Shown here: one piece after another, positions 1-12,400 of the stretch
Numbering within the stretch: the first letter of the stretch is position 1
How the letters are laid out: every line of letters starts with the position of its first letter
From: Enoplolaimus lenunculus
Lineage: Eukaryota > Nematoda > Enoplea > Enoplida > Thoracostomopsidae
Direction of reading: 5' to 3'
DNA length: 64,000 bases
NCBI GenBank assembly: GCA_030248215.1
Contig: JASANG010000835.1
Location: forward strand, 62,001-126,000
Notes under the pieces: model-generated
Told to the model about the DNA's origin: nothing
Seen by the model: the letters and a program-made list of their open reading frames with translations, nothing else
Database searches by the model: none
Position numbers and translations under genes: made by a program

Positions 1-460
1 TACGTTTTAAATTTTCCACTTTTCCGTTTTTCAAACAATACCTACGCTTAGAATTTTCCGTGCCTAACCATGGAAAACCTATGCGTTTTGAATTTTCTAC
101 TTTTCTCGTTTTCCAAACGAAACCTACATGCTTCTAAGTTTTTACAACCAACCCAGGGAATATCTCATAGGCGTTGAGTTTTTCACTTTGCGTTTTTCGA
201 ACAAAATCTACTTTCAGACTTTCCCTATAAGTATTTAACCAAGGAAAACCCTATACGTTTTAAATTTTCCACTTTTTCGGTTTTCCAAACAAACATTACA
301 CTACAGATTTTTCCTACCGAACCAGGAAATATCCAGGATCATGGATTTTCCACTGTTTCAGTATTCCCAGATACACTTAATGCTTGTGATTTTTCCTACC
401 AAAGCAGCCGAGTTCCTAGCCGTCATATAGGCTTGGCTGCACTGCACTCCTCGTCGTATG
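1..460. repeat. Diverged tandem repeat, about 84-bp period, truncated at window edge
   Basis: A phrase like CGTTTTAAATTTTCCACTTT recurs near positions 2, 84, 170, 253 and 340. Each copy is followed by a CGTTTTCCAAAC-type block and a CCTA/ACCAAGGAAA block, giving about five diverged copies of roughly 82-90 bp. The array probably continues left of the window. No coding potential is visible. Confidence 0.65.
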
Positions 461-686
461 TTTTCCACATTGGAAAACAGGAAGCCCCTGTGCTATGCAT
501 GGGCCACAAAGTTTTCTGATTGGCATCTTTACTAATACAAATTACGATGAAACCGTAAAGTACACAACTGTAGTGAAGGCAGAAGAAAAAATAAGAGCGG
601 GTTGCGGGTAAAGTAACGTTTGCGCACGTATTCCCTCAAAGCGCAGCGCGGGTAAAAAGTCTTTACCCACTTAGATCTCTGTGATG

Positions 687-870
687 CAGGGTACAACCGT
701 AGGTCTGACTCCGGCTCCGGCAGAACAATTTACGTCCGGCTCCGGCAGAAAATCGATCTCTGGCGTCGGTAGGGTTTTTGTCGGAGGTCCCAACAATTTC
801 GGTAATTAAATTTTGCCGAATTTCGCAAAATTCACTTTTTTGTGCGTTTTGTTTTAAGACTTTGTACAAT
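687..870 (+). mobile_element. One end of a hAT-like element (CAGGGTACAACCG family)
   Basis: The segment begins CAGGGTACAACCGTAGGTC and continues with CCGGCTCCGGCAGAA repeats. It is closely related to the left end of the more complete element at 2300-3089. No matching right end is seen nearby, so this is a solo or truncated end. Confidence 0.5.
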
Positions 871-1063
871 TTTGAGAAAAAAATTGCGGAGATTTCGTAA
901 TTGATCAGTGTATTAATACGAAAACATTTTTAACAACACCTTACAGATATTTGCTCAGATATCTATTTCTGTTGAACTGTCTCTAGCAATCTCTGTTTAA
1001 TGTGCATAAACATGGTGTGGAAGCTATTGTAATGTATGATCATAATCACACAAACTGTGTGGC

Positions 1064-1085
1064 AGCGGGGTTCACGTTATTAAAT
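1064..1085 (+). mobile_element. Short terminal fragment of the TTCACGTTATAAC element
   Basis: GCGGGGTTCACGTTAT matches the outer end of the TIR element at 9189-9825 and then diverges. It is probably a relic end. Confidence 0.35.
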
Positions 1086-2299
1086 TAGATATATTTGGCG
1101 CTTGTTGTCTTCAAGGAGCTCGTGGTTTTTACTTTACCCTGTGCGTTGTTTTCGGTAGAGCAATCAGGCAAAAGTTGGTTTGTTCACAAGCACAACTTTT
1201 CGGGGAGTTTTTACATAACCTCACTTTTTCACGATTAACCATGGTGTGGCTTATATTTCAAAGTTTCATTATTTGTTGTAAAATTAGATGTGAACGTGGA
1301 ACGTCGTGATGGATCATCGTGGTCACCATGTCGAAGGATTTTTGACGCTTCTTGCTACAGAACTTCAAGAGGCACAGCGCGTTCGCACTGAATGCGTTTT
1401 GAGGTTGGATTTTTGCATATATTCATGCATATATTTAGGGCGCGACCGGGTTTAATAAAATGAATGGAATTTGGAAGGTGTGCTGCGCGTTGTTTCAACA
1501 TTGGATGCTCACTGTTGCTTCCAATTTTATTCACATTCAGCCTTAATGAAGAGTGCAGGACCCGGACTACGGTTTGCAAGGCCTTTTGTGTATTACAAAT
1601 ACGATGTTTGTGCAGTACGGTCGTCTTTATATGATTGCGTGCTTTTGGCAAACTTTCATTTTAAACAGTGGAAATCTGGATTAACTAACCACTAAATTAA
1701 AAGGACTTGCGGGGACTTTAGAGGGACAGTATTGTTCTGAGAACCCGGTCAGCTAAGAAAGTTTATATGTATTATTTTAATAAATGTCCAGGCCACCAGA
1801 TATTTGATTAGTTTAATCGTTCGTTTTGGTATAAACCTGGTGTGGCTGATATTGCAAACAACTGTCAAATACAGTTTATAAAGTTTCGTATTCGAGTCGC
1901 TGGGTGTATCCCACATCTGTACATCTATTATTTGACGCTTCTTGCTGCCGAACTTCAAGGAGCTTGGTTATATATTTTTAGCTGCTGAAATCTGAAACTT
2001 TACTAATTTTTATGCCTTTACTTTAGACGTTCAAAACCTTTAACTTCAAAATCAATGTTAAAAGTTTAAACAGCTTCACAGGCCATTCAGTGCTGCTGAG
2101 GTTTATATAATTACTGGCCCATGTTACGCTGAGGGTCGTCGCGTTGTCCCGGGACGCCGGCAAGCCGGGGTGCAGCGGAAAGTGGGACAACCGGGACACG
2201 GGCCCGTAGCCGATGGGGGGCTAGAGGGCTCAGCCCCTCCCTTGAAAACTTTTGGCCACCCTAGAAGATTTTCAATCTTGCTTATAGGTCACTGAAAAC

Positions 2300-3089
2300 C
2301 AGGGTACAACCGGAGGTCTGGCTCCGGCAGAAAATCGGGCTCCGGCTCCGCTAGAATTTTTACCGGAGGTTCCGGCAATTTCATTAGTAAAAATTTCGCT
2401 GAATTTAGCAAAATATATGTTTAGTGTGTTTCGCTTTACTTTTGCCACAATTTTCAGAAAAGAATGTCCGAAATTTTCCAGAAAAATAACGTAAAACCAA
2501 ATAACTTAGCAACATACTGTAGTGACCCGAATAAGAGTGGGGGGCTGATATTTATTTGGCCTCTCCAGAGGGTACCCTCCTTGTTATTCGGTTACGGACT
2601 GTTATTTATCTTTAACTCACGTTCCGCCACCCTTCGTTACCGATATATATCCGGTACTGCAATTATCCGTTGAATTAAACGTTTATTTGTCTTGTGTTAA
2701 TAGCTTGAGCGATAATACAAGGTTACACTTAGGAATGTACTTTCAAAATTTAAGTACGCTTTAAAATTTCGAACTCAAATTATTTGGTCCTGGAGTCATT
2801 TATGCGCTACAATTAGGGCTAATTGACATTTATGGACTCTAATTAGGGTTTCGGGACTCTATCCGCTTACGGACTCTTATTAGGGATACAGACTCCAATT
2901 GATTCGGACTCAAAATGGAAACCCCCTCTTATTACCCCTCTTCTTATTCGGATCAATACAGTATTGCAGATGTTGGCTAAAATTAACTAATTAACCGTCA
3001 TTTTTATTGCATAATTTCGCCTCACCTCCGGCTCCGGCAAGTTTCGTTGACCTCCGGCTCCTGTATTTTTCACCTCCGGTTGCACCCTG
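2300..3089. mobile_element. Non-autonomous hAT-like element, interrupted by a nested MITE
   Basis: The ends are CAGGGTACAACCGGAGGT and its complement ACCTCCGGTTGCACCCTG. An 8-bp flanking duplication is almost perfect: CTGAAAAC at 2292-2299 and CTGAAAAT at 3090-3097. CAGGG..CCCTG ends with an 8-bp duplication are the hallmark of the hAT superfamily. The element is split by the TIR element at 2517-2961. Confidence 0.75.
2517..2961. mobile_element. TA-flanked MITE (CTGTAGTGACCCG family), innermost of the nest
   Basis: The ends are CTGTAGTGACCCGAATAAGA and an inverted, slightly diverged copy ending TCCGAATCAATACAG-like sequence, flanked by TA on both sides (2515-2516 and 2962-2963). The same family recurs at 11691-12071 and, more diverged, at 41173-41493. 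The TA duplication suggests mobilisation by a Tc1/mariner-type or PIF-type transposase; the superfamily is not settled. Confidence 0.7.
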
Positions 3090-3149
3090 CTGAAAATCTT
3101 TAAATGCCCATTCTGAAAATTTTTTACCCCTCCTAGCAAGGTTGGCTGG

Positions 3150-3390
3150 CTACGAGCTTGCTGGGACAGTTGAGACAACCGGACAGCTGGGACAACGGCA
3201 CAGCTGGGACAACGGGACAGCCAGGACAGTGGAACAGCGGGGACTCCACGGACAACTAAGACAGCGAAGTCAGCTGGGAGAGCGGGGACATCTGGGACAA
3301 CGGGGACAGCTGGAACAGTGGGACAATGGGACAGCCGGGACAGTGCGACCGCCGGGACTGTGGGACAGACGAGACAGCGGACAACGGGGC
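3150..3390. repeat. GGGACAGCT-type minisatellite
   Basis: Imperfect 9-11 bp units such as GGGACAACGGGACAGCTG run through this stretch, inside the outer element. It is open in one plus-strand frame only because of the repeat structure and is not regarded as a gene. Confidence 0.65.
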
Positions 3391-3605
3391 TAAAATTAAA
3401 CCTAAGCCGTAAGCCTAAACCTAGCTTTGAAGCAGGAACCTAAGCCGAAGCCTAAACCTAGCTTTGAAGCAGGAACCTAAGCCGAAGCCAAAACCTAGGC
3501 CTAAGCGTAAACCAAAACCTAAGCCCTAGCCTAAGACTAAGCCTTACCCGAAGTCCTAACAATAGCCTAAGCCTATCCTGCACCTAAACGCACAGGCCTA
3601 ACGCC
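3388..3605. repeat. Degenerate GCCTAA (TTAGGC-like) array
   Basis: Interspersed CCTAAGCC, CCTAAACC and similar units form an imperfect array, near the right end of the outer TIR element. The unit equals the nematode telomere repeat with many substitutions, so it is an interstitial, transposon-borne array and not a telomere. Confidence 0.7.
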
Positions 3606-4149
3606 TTTATTGTGTATACAGGTATGTATATACATAAAAATATAAATATATATATGTACACACAAACACATTAAGGCAGCATGTTTTCTGTCCTGGGGCA
3701 GCGGGACGGTCCTCAGCGTAACATGGTCCGCAAACTTTAACAAGCCGACTTTTACATATAACTTATTAGAGTAGACACCTGTTCGGAATAAAGCCTTATT
3801 GTTACATAAATGAAAAGAATTCTGTTTTTAATGGCAAATAACAAAAATTTTGCTGGACAACATGTGGGAGTATTTTCCATGGAGCAGACATAATTTCAGC
3901 TCGGTAATGTATATATAACCTTAATATGTACAAGAAAACGTTTTAGACGTCTAGGATGCACAAAGTAATGCCAATTAATGCATGTTGTATTTAATTAGGA
4001 GATACCGATAGTTAATATTTGAAATGTGGAATTAGCAGGTTTATAAAAGTATTAACGGGGTAAAGCTTACAATTTGAATTTTTCAATGTGTAAAATTAAA
4101 AAAATCGGTAAATGGGCAGGTTAAACGCGCGACGTGCGCTGGGTACATT

Positions 4150-4560
4150 ATTTTGCGCACAGAAGTTACCCAGTTACATGCTTTCGTAAAAACAAGACAT
4201 GATGCACTCTTCTTGGTACTACCAAGAGTGGATAACGACAAGAGTGTGCAACTATTGAGGTCCCGCATGGTACAAAATATACCACCGAGTGCGCCGTTTT
4301 TGGCCGACCCCCCTTGTTTAGAGGTTGGGTCGCTATCACATGAATACCTCTAAATTAAACTATAAGGGGAGCCTGTTTGACGCCGTATACATGAAGTGTC
4401 ATGGTTCTCGCCGGTTATACCCCTCTAAATAAAGGGGGGAAGGGAAGTTGACCAAAAACGCAACGCGTTCCGGGTACATTCTTTTCGACACAAAATATTC
4501 CCGGTTGCACACTCCTGCTAAATATAGCGATTATCCACTCTTGGTACTATAAACTTTATA
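4150..4560. repeat. Short composite repeat with inverted and direct arms
   Basis: CCAAGAGTGGATAACGA near 4222 is inverted near 4530 (GCGATTATCCACTCTTGG). A block around GGGTACATTATTTTGCGCAC also recurs in direct orientation near 4473. The arrangement looks like an old inserted element whose type I cannot assign. From here to about 5700 I see nothing else that can be supported. Confidence 0.4.
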
Positions 4561-5429
4561 TATCGAATTGTACTTTAGGAATATTTTCTCAGCCCCCCAT
4601 AGAGCGAGAAAATTTTGATTTATTCTGCATCCTGTAAAAGTGCATGTTTCGAGTCCTAACTAAAATTTTGGGGGATATATACTCCTATCATCGGTAACTA
4701 TATACGCCCAGAAATTTTTCTATCGGGGGCAAAATTTTTCCACATCTCGGCATGCTAGTGGGTGGAGCGCAAGATACATTCAAAGAGTTCGGTGCGTATT
4801 TCGTACCGGTCAAAAAGTGGCCTTTATGCAGGCTCCACATTAATTTGAGGAACAATAAATTCTTATGTATTATGACAAGCTTATAATATATGCTAAACAA
4901 GCGTTTTATTTTCGAAAATATATAAGAACGCCTCTCTAGATTCAGTCAGTATTTTGCAAGCGAGTGAAAAACTATCTTGCGAGCATAAAAATCCAGTATA
5001 ACATATCTATAAAGCTAGAATGGCTCACATACGTGTTTTGGGCAATGTTCCAATATATATTTTTTGCAATATTTTCTAAGAGCAGAAAAGTGATTGTCCT
5101 GCGAAAAGAAAGTTTGCATGTATTTTTTGTGCATTCGCTAGTTGCGCAATGCGCAAAACCAGCTGATCTGACTAGTTATTCCAATTCTGATACCGAGAAA
5201 GCCTTTTTCTCGTATTGTCTCTGCTAACAGTTCGCAGGGAAATGGATTCAAATACACCCCTGCTGAAATCTATTAACGATGGAAATGCAAAAACTCAAGT
5301 AAAATGTTTTTTCTCGCCATATTTTAACAAATTTGACTAGAAAACACATTGTGAACCTGAGATAATAAAAATGTGGATCGCAAAATCGACAGCACAGCTG
5401 GGCCGGTGGGGGGATCCGTTCCCTATATT

Positions 5430-5470
5430 CCCTGCATCCGCCACTGGTTGCGGGCAGTCTTGACGCTCGC
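5430..5470. mobile_element. Possible end of a GGCGGATCC-type element
   Basis: CATCCGCCACTGGTTGCGGGC resembles the CAGTGGCGGAT ends that recur in this window at 23065, 32634 and elsewhere. No partner end was identified. The stretch 5470-6437 is otherwise AT-rich with no gene I can support; the 6099-6104 AATAAA on the minus strand could serve the RILPL gene. Confidence 0.25.
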
Positions 5471-6437
5471 GAGCGCAGTGAGGAAGGAACCAGCAGCGTT
5501 GATTCCATTAGTCTGGAGCGGGCCGGTCTGAGGGAACGGTTTTAAAACGCTATGCCTGAGCAACTCAGAGTTATAACAGGGAAAGAATGTTGAAGGAATT
5601 TCGTAAGCGAAAAGCCAAATGATCATTATTCGGACAAATCAACAGTTTAATCAAAAATACTTGCTTTAAATTATTGTGAGGGGCGCCTACATTTGGGAAG
5701 CATGGGAGGCGCAAAGCACGGCGCTGAAAGTAACTAAAAAGAATATAAATCAGCATGGGTGGACTTGGTGTGTACAAGTGAGGCCGAAAATTCCTGAAAG
5801 AGGGCGGAATTTCCCTAGCCCTCCGTTGCTACTGATTTCTTAGTATAATGTTTAATTACGCGGCTTTCTAATCATCCATAGGTGCTTGCATAAATGGGCC
5901 GTTGTGGGTCGTATATATCGAACAAAACTGCAAAAATCATTTGAAATTTTTTGATGCCTACTCAGCTTAATTGTTAGTAGGCGGACTTGAAAAGATTCGT
6001 GATTCTTCAATAATGTTATTCTTTCATTTATCCGTTTAATGCAATTTAAATTTCAAACACCACCGTTTAAACGCATATTAAAGTTTTGTTCATCGACATT
6101 TATTTGATCACTATAAAGCAACGCTAGTGATAGCTGCTGCACACATTTGAGAATTTAGCGGTATTTTCATTCATAAAATTGAAGAGAGCGTTGATCATTC
6201 AGTAACAACGATCATACGATCAAAGTGCATCAATCACCAGATTATGCAAATTAGAGCGAAGATTCACCAACAAATTTCAACATTAATCGACGTGATCCAA
6301 CGTATAACTGACTCCCGAATATTGGCTCAAGCACTGATGGCAAACGCTTTCTTTTTAAAGAATTCAGATTCAGATCTCAGCTCGAACTTAAATTGCAGAT
6401 TAAATCTAAAATATTCATGCGAGAAAGGGCTGAAGTA

Positions 6438-9400
6438 TCATTCGTCGACTTGATCCAACTGACAACTGGGCCCTGTATTCGTATGGTAGTACGCGACTCG
6501 ATGCCTGCCAATAAGCGATGGACTGCTAGCGCCTGCTTTGGATTTGAACCCGGAAGTATTTGACGTAGATCGGGGAAGGGCGCCTTGTGAAAGACCGGTA
6601 TGCGATGGACTGGAGCGAAATGATGAAAATGTCATCGATGAAGAACGGCGTAATGCGGAAGAGACCGGATTGTCCTTGAGGAAAAAGGTAAAACTGAAAA
6701 ATTTTACAATTTGTAACTAAAAATATAGTTTTGGTAGCAACGTATATTAGTTCAATGTATATATTTACAAAAAAGGATAAAAGCATTTAAAACAATGTAT
6801 ATTTGACTTGACAGCTCCTGGGTATTTTAACGCAATACAAATTGCATTCAGTTGCATATACTCTTGTCTGAACCCACGTGTTTTTATGAATTGTATTTGG
6901 CTCAAGCATACAAGGAGAAGTTGGTTTAGGCATAGGATTTATGTCGGAGTGACGGATTCGGATTCCGATTCCATATGGCATATTTAAGTTCAATCTCAAT
7001 AAATCATTTTGGTTTTGATCTCTGTTGAGAGTCCGCCACTGGTAGAATTTTGGCTTTTTGCTCAAATTTGAAACATTCAATCAAATGCATCATGATATCA
7101 TTTTAAACTTACAATTTTCTAACACCTAAATCCGATGAACGTCTTCTAGAATAACGATTCGGCCACAGCTTTTCATCCGGTTCTCGTGGCATAGGGCCTT
7201 GAACTGGTAAATCTTCGCTGCTAAAAAAGTCAGAGTAGCACAATAAACCGGCCTTAAAAGCGCAACGCTAGGGTTTTCAGTGTAAGAATGGTGTGCAGCG
7301 TTTGCAGGACTGCAATTAGGAATTTGTTTGTATAGTAAAGGCTCATAAATTTTCAAAGTTGAAAAGAAAATTTTTCTAAATATAGAATTGTTTTAATGCT
7401 GTCAAAGAATTTTTCTGACGGTGGACGAGGCGAAGACGTCACCAGGAAAACACTTATGGATGTGGCACACGGTTTTGCAAATTGTTTTCCAGAAATAATT
7501 GGCACGTCCACTGTAAAAAATGGTGAGTCAAATTGACTCTTTCCGAAATAGGCTTTTCCGAATGGTGAGTCAAATTGACTCTTTCCGAAATAGGCTTTTC
7601 CGGACTACACAATCTGAGTCATATTCGACTCCGTCAGAGTCAATTTCGACACAGTGAGCGTCTCGGGTGAGTTGAATTCGACTCCGGGGGAGTTGCATTT
7701 GATTCAGTTTGTGTAGTCCGGAAACGCCTATTTTGGAGAGAGTTAATTTGACCCATCATTATTTGCAGTGCATATATTATGTATAATCATAAAATAAATG
7801 TTGTAGAAACTGTTTGTGAAGTTTATAAACTTAATACAACGTTTGCAGTTTGAATTTTCACAGGATTGAGTTAAATTTGGCACACGAAACCCGTACGATT
7901 ATCACTAACCTTTGTGTTGTTTCTGTTTCGCCGTTGTCTTCATTCATGTTTAACGCTTTCACATCGTTCGATTTAGCGTCAGTTATTTCTGCTGCTCTCA
8001 ATGGTTTCAACTGGTCGTCCAATTCAATAACTCTAGCTTTGAGACAATTCTTTTCTTGGAGCAACTCACGGAGCTCAGCCAACGTAAATCGAGGCACGTT
8101 GTCGCGGTCGAAGTCGTTTTTTGATTGTTCCGCCGAAAATATTTGTGAATCAAGTAAAGTTAACTTGAACTGATAAGTACTCGAGTAAAATTAGTAATAT
8201 TTTTCTGGAATTTTTTCTTTCGAAGCGTTTAGTAAAGAAATGGTCATATCGAAAAGTACAAGAAAAAACTTCACCTACTGTACAGCGTGCCCTTTTGATT
8301 ACCTACTAGGGGAACTTAACTTGATACCCCTAGGACAAGGTTTACTTGATGTTTTAGTGGGAGAGTACTTGATTCATATTTGTGATAGTCATACCTAATT
8401 TGATCTCAACTTTGTGATATTCGCTCGCTATTGACAAAAACTGGTGATCGTGATTCTGATCCTAACATGAAATTATATTTGAGATGAAACACAATATGTT
8501 CATGCGAGAAGGGTTAAGAACAATTTTTAGTTTACTGTCTATAACTCTTGCAATGAATATACTCTTTGTAAGCAGCTAATTGCAAGAAGCTAATTGCAAA
8601 TGCAATTTGCAAGTACATGGGATACAAAATCTCCACAAAACGCGCGAACCCTGTGGGCTTCTGCGTCAATCGCTTATATCTGAATGGTGCTGAAAAACCC
8701 TTCAAATCCAAGAGCCTACAGATTGGAATAAGATTTTGGAATTAAATATAAAATGGAATAGAAAATATTAATGCGAGAATCCATTATCCGACTGAGCTTG
8801 ACTGAAATGAACGAAACAAACTAACTTTGGTCTGTTCAAGATCACGTTTTGCGCGTTCCGTTGTTTTGATCCTTGCTGCCAAATCGCCAATATGTCGCTC
8901 TTTGGCTTGTAGTTGACAAATGAGTTCGGCTTTATCTTCAATTAGCTGTCGACCTTGCGCTTGAACGGTTTTGTTTTTCAAGGCAAGTTCAGAGTTTAGA
9001 TGCGTTAAACGATCTAAATGAGCGCTGATCTAAAATGCAAGGAAAGATGCAAGTTTAGAATCACAAGCTCTTAGATGGAATTAACGGCTTAGCGAAACTT
9101 TATGTTCAGAAGAAATATTTCCATGCAAATGTATTGTCGAGCAATAGGAAAAATATTTGGCTTCTTAGATCCACTACGTTATTCTAATGCGGGGTTCACG
9201 TTATAACCGGGGCAGCTTGGGACACGTTTTGTCTCTATTAGACTATTGGGTCACATTTTGTCTGCTTGTAGACCCCATATCGTATTCAAAAATTCGTATT
9301 TGTCTGCTGTAATCATGTGTAGGTCACCATTTGTCCTTCAATATCATATGATATTCGAGGTATTGTCTGCAAATATCATATGATATATTTTCAAATGTCT

Positions 9401-12400
9401 GCGTAGTTAAAGTAACATGCCCAAATTGTCCTGTTGAATATCATATGATACTAGCATTTGAAATTTGAATTTTTGAATTATGAAGCTGTGGTTTTAAGCG
9501 ATTTTGTGTCGGAAACGATTTGCAGGCATGTATTTGGTATTTAAAGCACGTTTGTGCCTCTGCCGTCCAACTTTTCATTCATTTATTAGATTCGTTGAAA
9601 TTTTGGAATATCATATGATATTCGCATAAATGTCCGACAGTGTCACATGACACACCGTCCCTGGTACACATAGATCGTTTGAGAGCGGTGGTTTGTAAGC
9701 TAATGTCATATGACATTCGAGTTTTGTCTGTTCACCCGATATAAGTGCCCAAATTTAAACGTTGACGTCGAATCAACATGGGACAAACTGTGTCACACCT
9801 GCCCCGGTTATAACGTGAACCGCGCATAACTACTGCAAAACAACATTTTTTCTCATCTCTCCAGAAATATTGGGGTTTGACGCGTCGTTCTTCTCACCCC
9901 TTAGACAAATCTTCAGACCCCTGCTTCAGTTTAGAGCCTTTGAAAAATGTTTTACCATTTCAATCTGCATCGCTTTGTACTCGCAATCGGCGTTCAGTTT
10001 TCGAAGTTGACACTTTTGTTTATCGATAGTATCTTTCAATTTTAGCATCATTGTTAGATCTGATTCTGAAAGAGCTGAAATATAAACAAATTTAATCATG
10101 TCCCATATGAGTTCTTTTACTATTTCATAAAAGATTTAATTTCAAGCTGAAATTCAAAGCTTACGATTTTGGATGGGTAATGTTTACTAACATTAATCCA
10201 CTGGTAAGACCCTGATTACCATCTAGGGACGCTCCCATTTTCGCGTCTTGTGAAGATTTTGTACTGTGTAACACCCAACACCTGCAAACAATATTATTGT
10301 GCTGAACCGAATAAGAAGGGTGAGGTAAAGAGTCCAGGATTCATATTTTCAGTCTCAATCAATAGGAGACTATTTTTGTAATTAGAATGCGTAAATGGAT
10401 ACAGTCCAATGTCACTAATTTGTTCATAAACGACAATTACCGTAATTAGGTTGTTTTATGGTTTCTGGATAAAATTGAGTTTAATACAGAACCTTATTCA
10501 TTACTCAAAGTACAACGTTAACATTCATTGCAACATACTCAAGTGCTTAAAGTATATATTGCTAAAGTAATGAACTTAAACTATAGAAAATGGCTGGCAC
10601 AAAAGTTGAACGTGTGTTGTTCAAATAACGAGCTGGTTTGATTAATAAATAACAGTCCGGATGGCGAATAGTGAGCAGTACTCACTGAATAGGCGAAACG
10701 AAATCAGTCTCTCCCTCGTCTTATTGGGGTCAATACGATAACGGTCTGGAGGAGACTGCTAAAACACTTAAGTACTGCATAATTTTAAATTAAAGAACTT
10801 TTTTACAAATAAAATTTCGCGGTTCAATCCTGGTGTCTTTAAATTGGTGGGGCAACGTGAGATAAATGTGTCTTTCATCCCGTGATTGGTAATTTTATAA
10901 TACCAACAGCAACCGATATTCAATGCATTGACAGTAAGAATCACACACGCATTGTATGTCAAAACTCTGTAGTGTCCCACTCGTCCTTAATTATAACCGC
11001 TGCACTGTACCTAAAGTGTGTGATTTGGATATGCAGATATGATGAAAAGGCATAGGTTTATCATAAAAATTCAAAAACTGTGGGAGCGACATATAAAAGT
11101 GAAAAAAATACTTGCGAAGAAAGCGAGCTGGAAGTCGCACATCATTTTAGTGCTAAAGCCACATTTGGCTTTGATTCCTGCTGGAGCGGCCTAGGCCATA
11201 GCGAACCCCCGTTGGATGCACCAGTGAAAAATCTTAAAATATGTAACTAAATTTCACACGCGTAACATTAGCCTAAACCTATTCCAACGCTTCAACGTTA
11301 GGATAATCTAAAACAAATCCGGCTGGCGCTGTTTGCATATAAACCGTATCTTTGTAAAATGTCCCTTGGCTTTAATACCGGGAGATTTCGGTTCACTGTC
11401 ACTGGAAGCTTCTGCACTATCGACAAGTTCTTTATTTTCCAGCTGGAGCCGTTCGACCACAGACCAAAGCTGGGAAATTTCAGTTTTGTAGTTTTCATCA
11501 ACAGTTTCAATGTCCTGAAAATGCACAAAATTAATTTAAGTATAGAAAATGACACTTTGTCAAAAAATATTCTAAATCCACTTTTTGGCCTTTTTGCTTA
11601 CTTTTGTATAACATTGTCTATTATTACGGTACGTTTTGAATTTTGAGTAAAAGCGACGTTGAAACTGTAAAGAATTGCTAAAACAGTATACTGTAGTGAC
11701 CCGAATAAGAGGGAAGGGCTGATACTTATTTGTCCTCTCGAGGGCGAATTTCCTGCTATTCGGTCACGGACTGATATTTATTTTTAACTCGCCCTCCACC
11801 GCCCTTCGTTATGATATATATTCGGTACTGCAAATATTCGTTGAATTAAATGTTTGACTTGTATCAGAAGATTGAGAGATATTGTAAGGTTATAAAAGAA
11901 TGTACTTTCAAAACATAAGTTCGCTTTAAAGTTTCAAACTAAACTTTATTTGGTTATGGAGTAATTTATGCACTACAATAAGGGACAATTTATGGACTAC
12001 GGACTTTCTATTATAAGGAAATCAAAATGGGGACCCCTTCTTTTTACCCTCTCTTATTCGGGTCACTACAGTATAATTGGGGGAACGATGCCACCTTGCC
12101 ACCAACACGAAACCGCGGCTACTCTCTAAAAGCTTAAACTAACTTGAGTTAAGCTTAAGCTAATCGAGTAGTATTAAACTAAATTTTAAGAATAACTGAA
12201 CTAACGGGTAGGATACGCTTAAACTAATTTAAAATCTTACGTAGCTTTAGTTTAAGCTAAACTTATAGTGAACTCTTTGATACACATAATTTCTGGGCTG
12301 CACTTGTTGCTTAATCTAAAAATAAGTTCAATTAAACTCGTGTTAATGGGTCATCCACGTTATACTGTCTACGCTACTATAAAAAATTGTCCCCACGTAC

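Larger units (their letters stand above)
2116..3728. mobile_element. Outer TIR element containing two nested elements
   Basis: The left end reads GGCCCATGTTACGCTGAGG. The right end is its inverted form, CCTCAGCGTAACATGGTCC; about 33 of 40 terminal positions agree. The body contains a hAT-like element (2300-3089), a GGGACAGCT-type minisatellite and a GCCTAA-like array. Its first bases (GGCCCATG) resemble the ends of the short MITEs at 21072 and 31165, which also carry GCCTAA arrays. No transposase reading frame is visible, so it is non-autonomous. Confidence 0.7.

Noticed and set aside
3388-3605. Chromosome end or true telomere
   Set aside because: The repeats are short, degenerate, in the middle of the window and enclosed by inverted repeats of a mobile element.
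7858-8173. Plus-strand frame overlapping RILPL exon 6
   Set aside because: It is the complement of a well-supported exon that encodes the RH2 domain.
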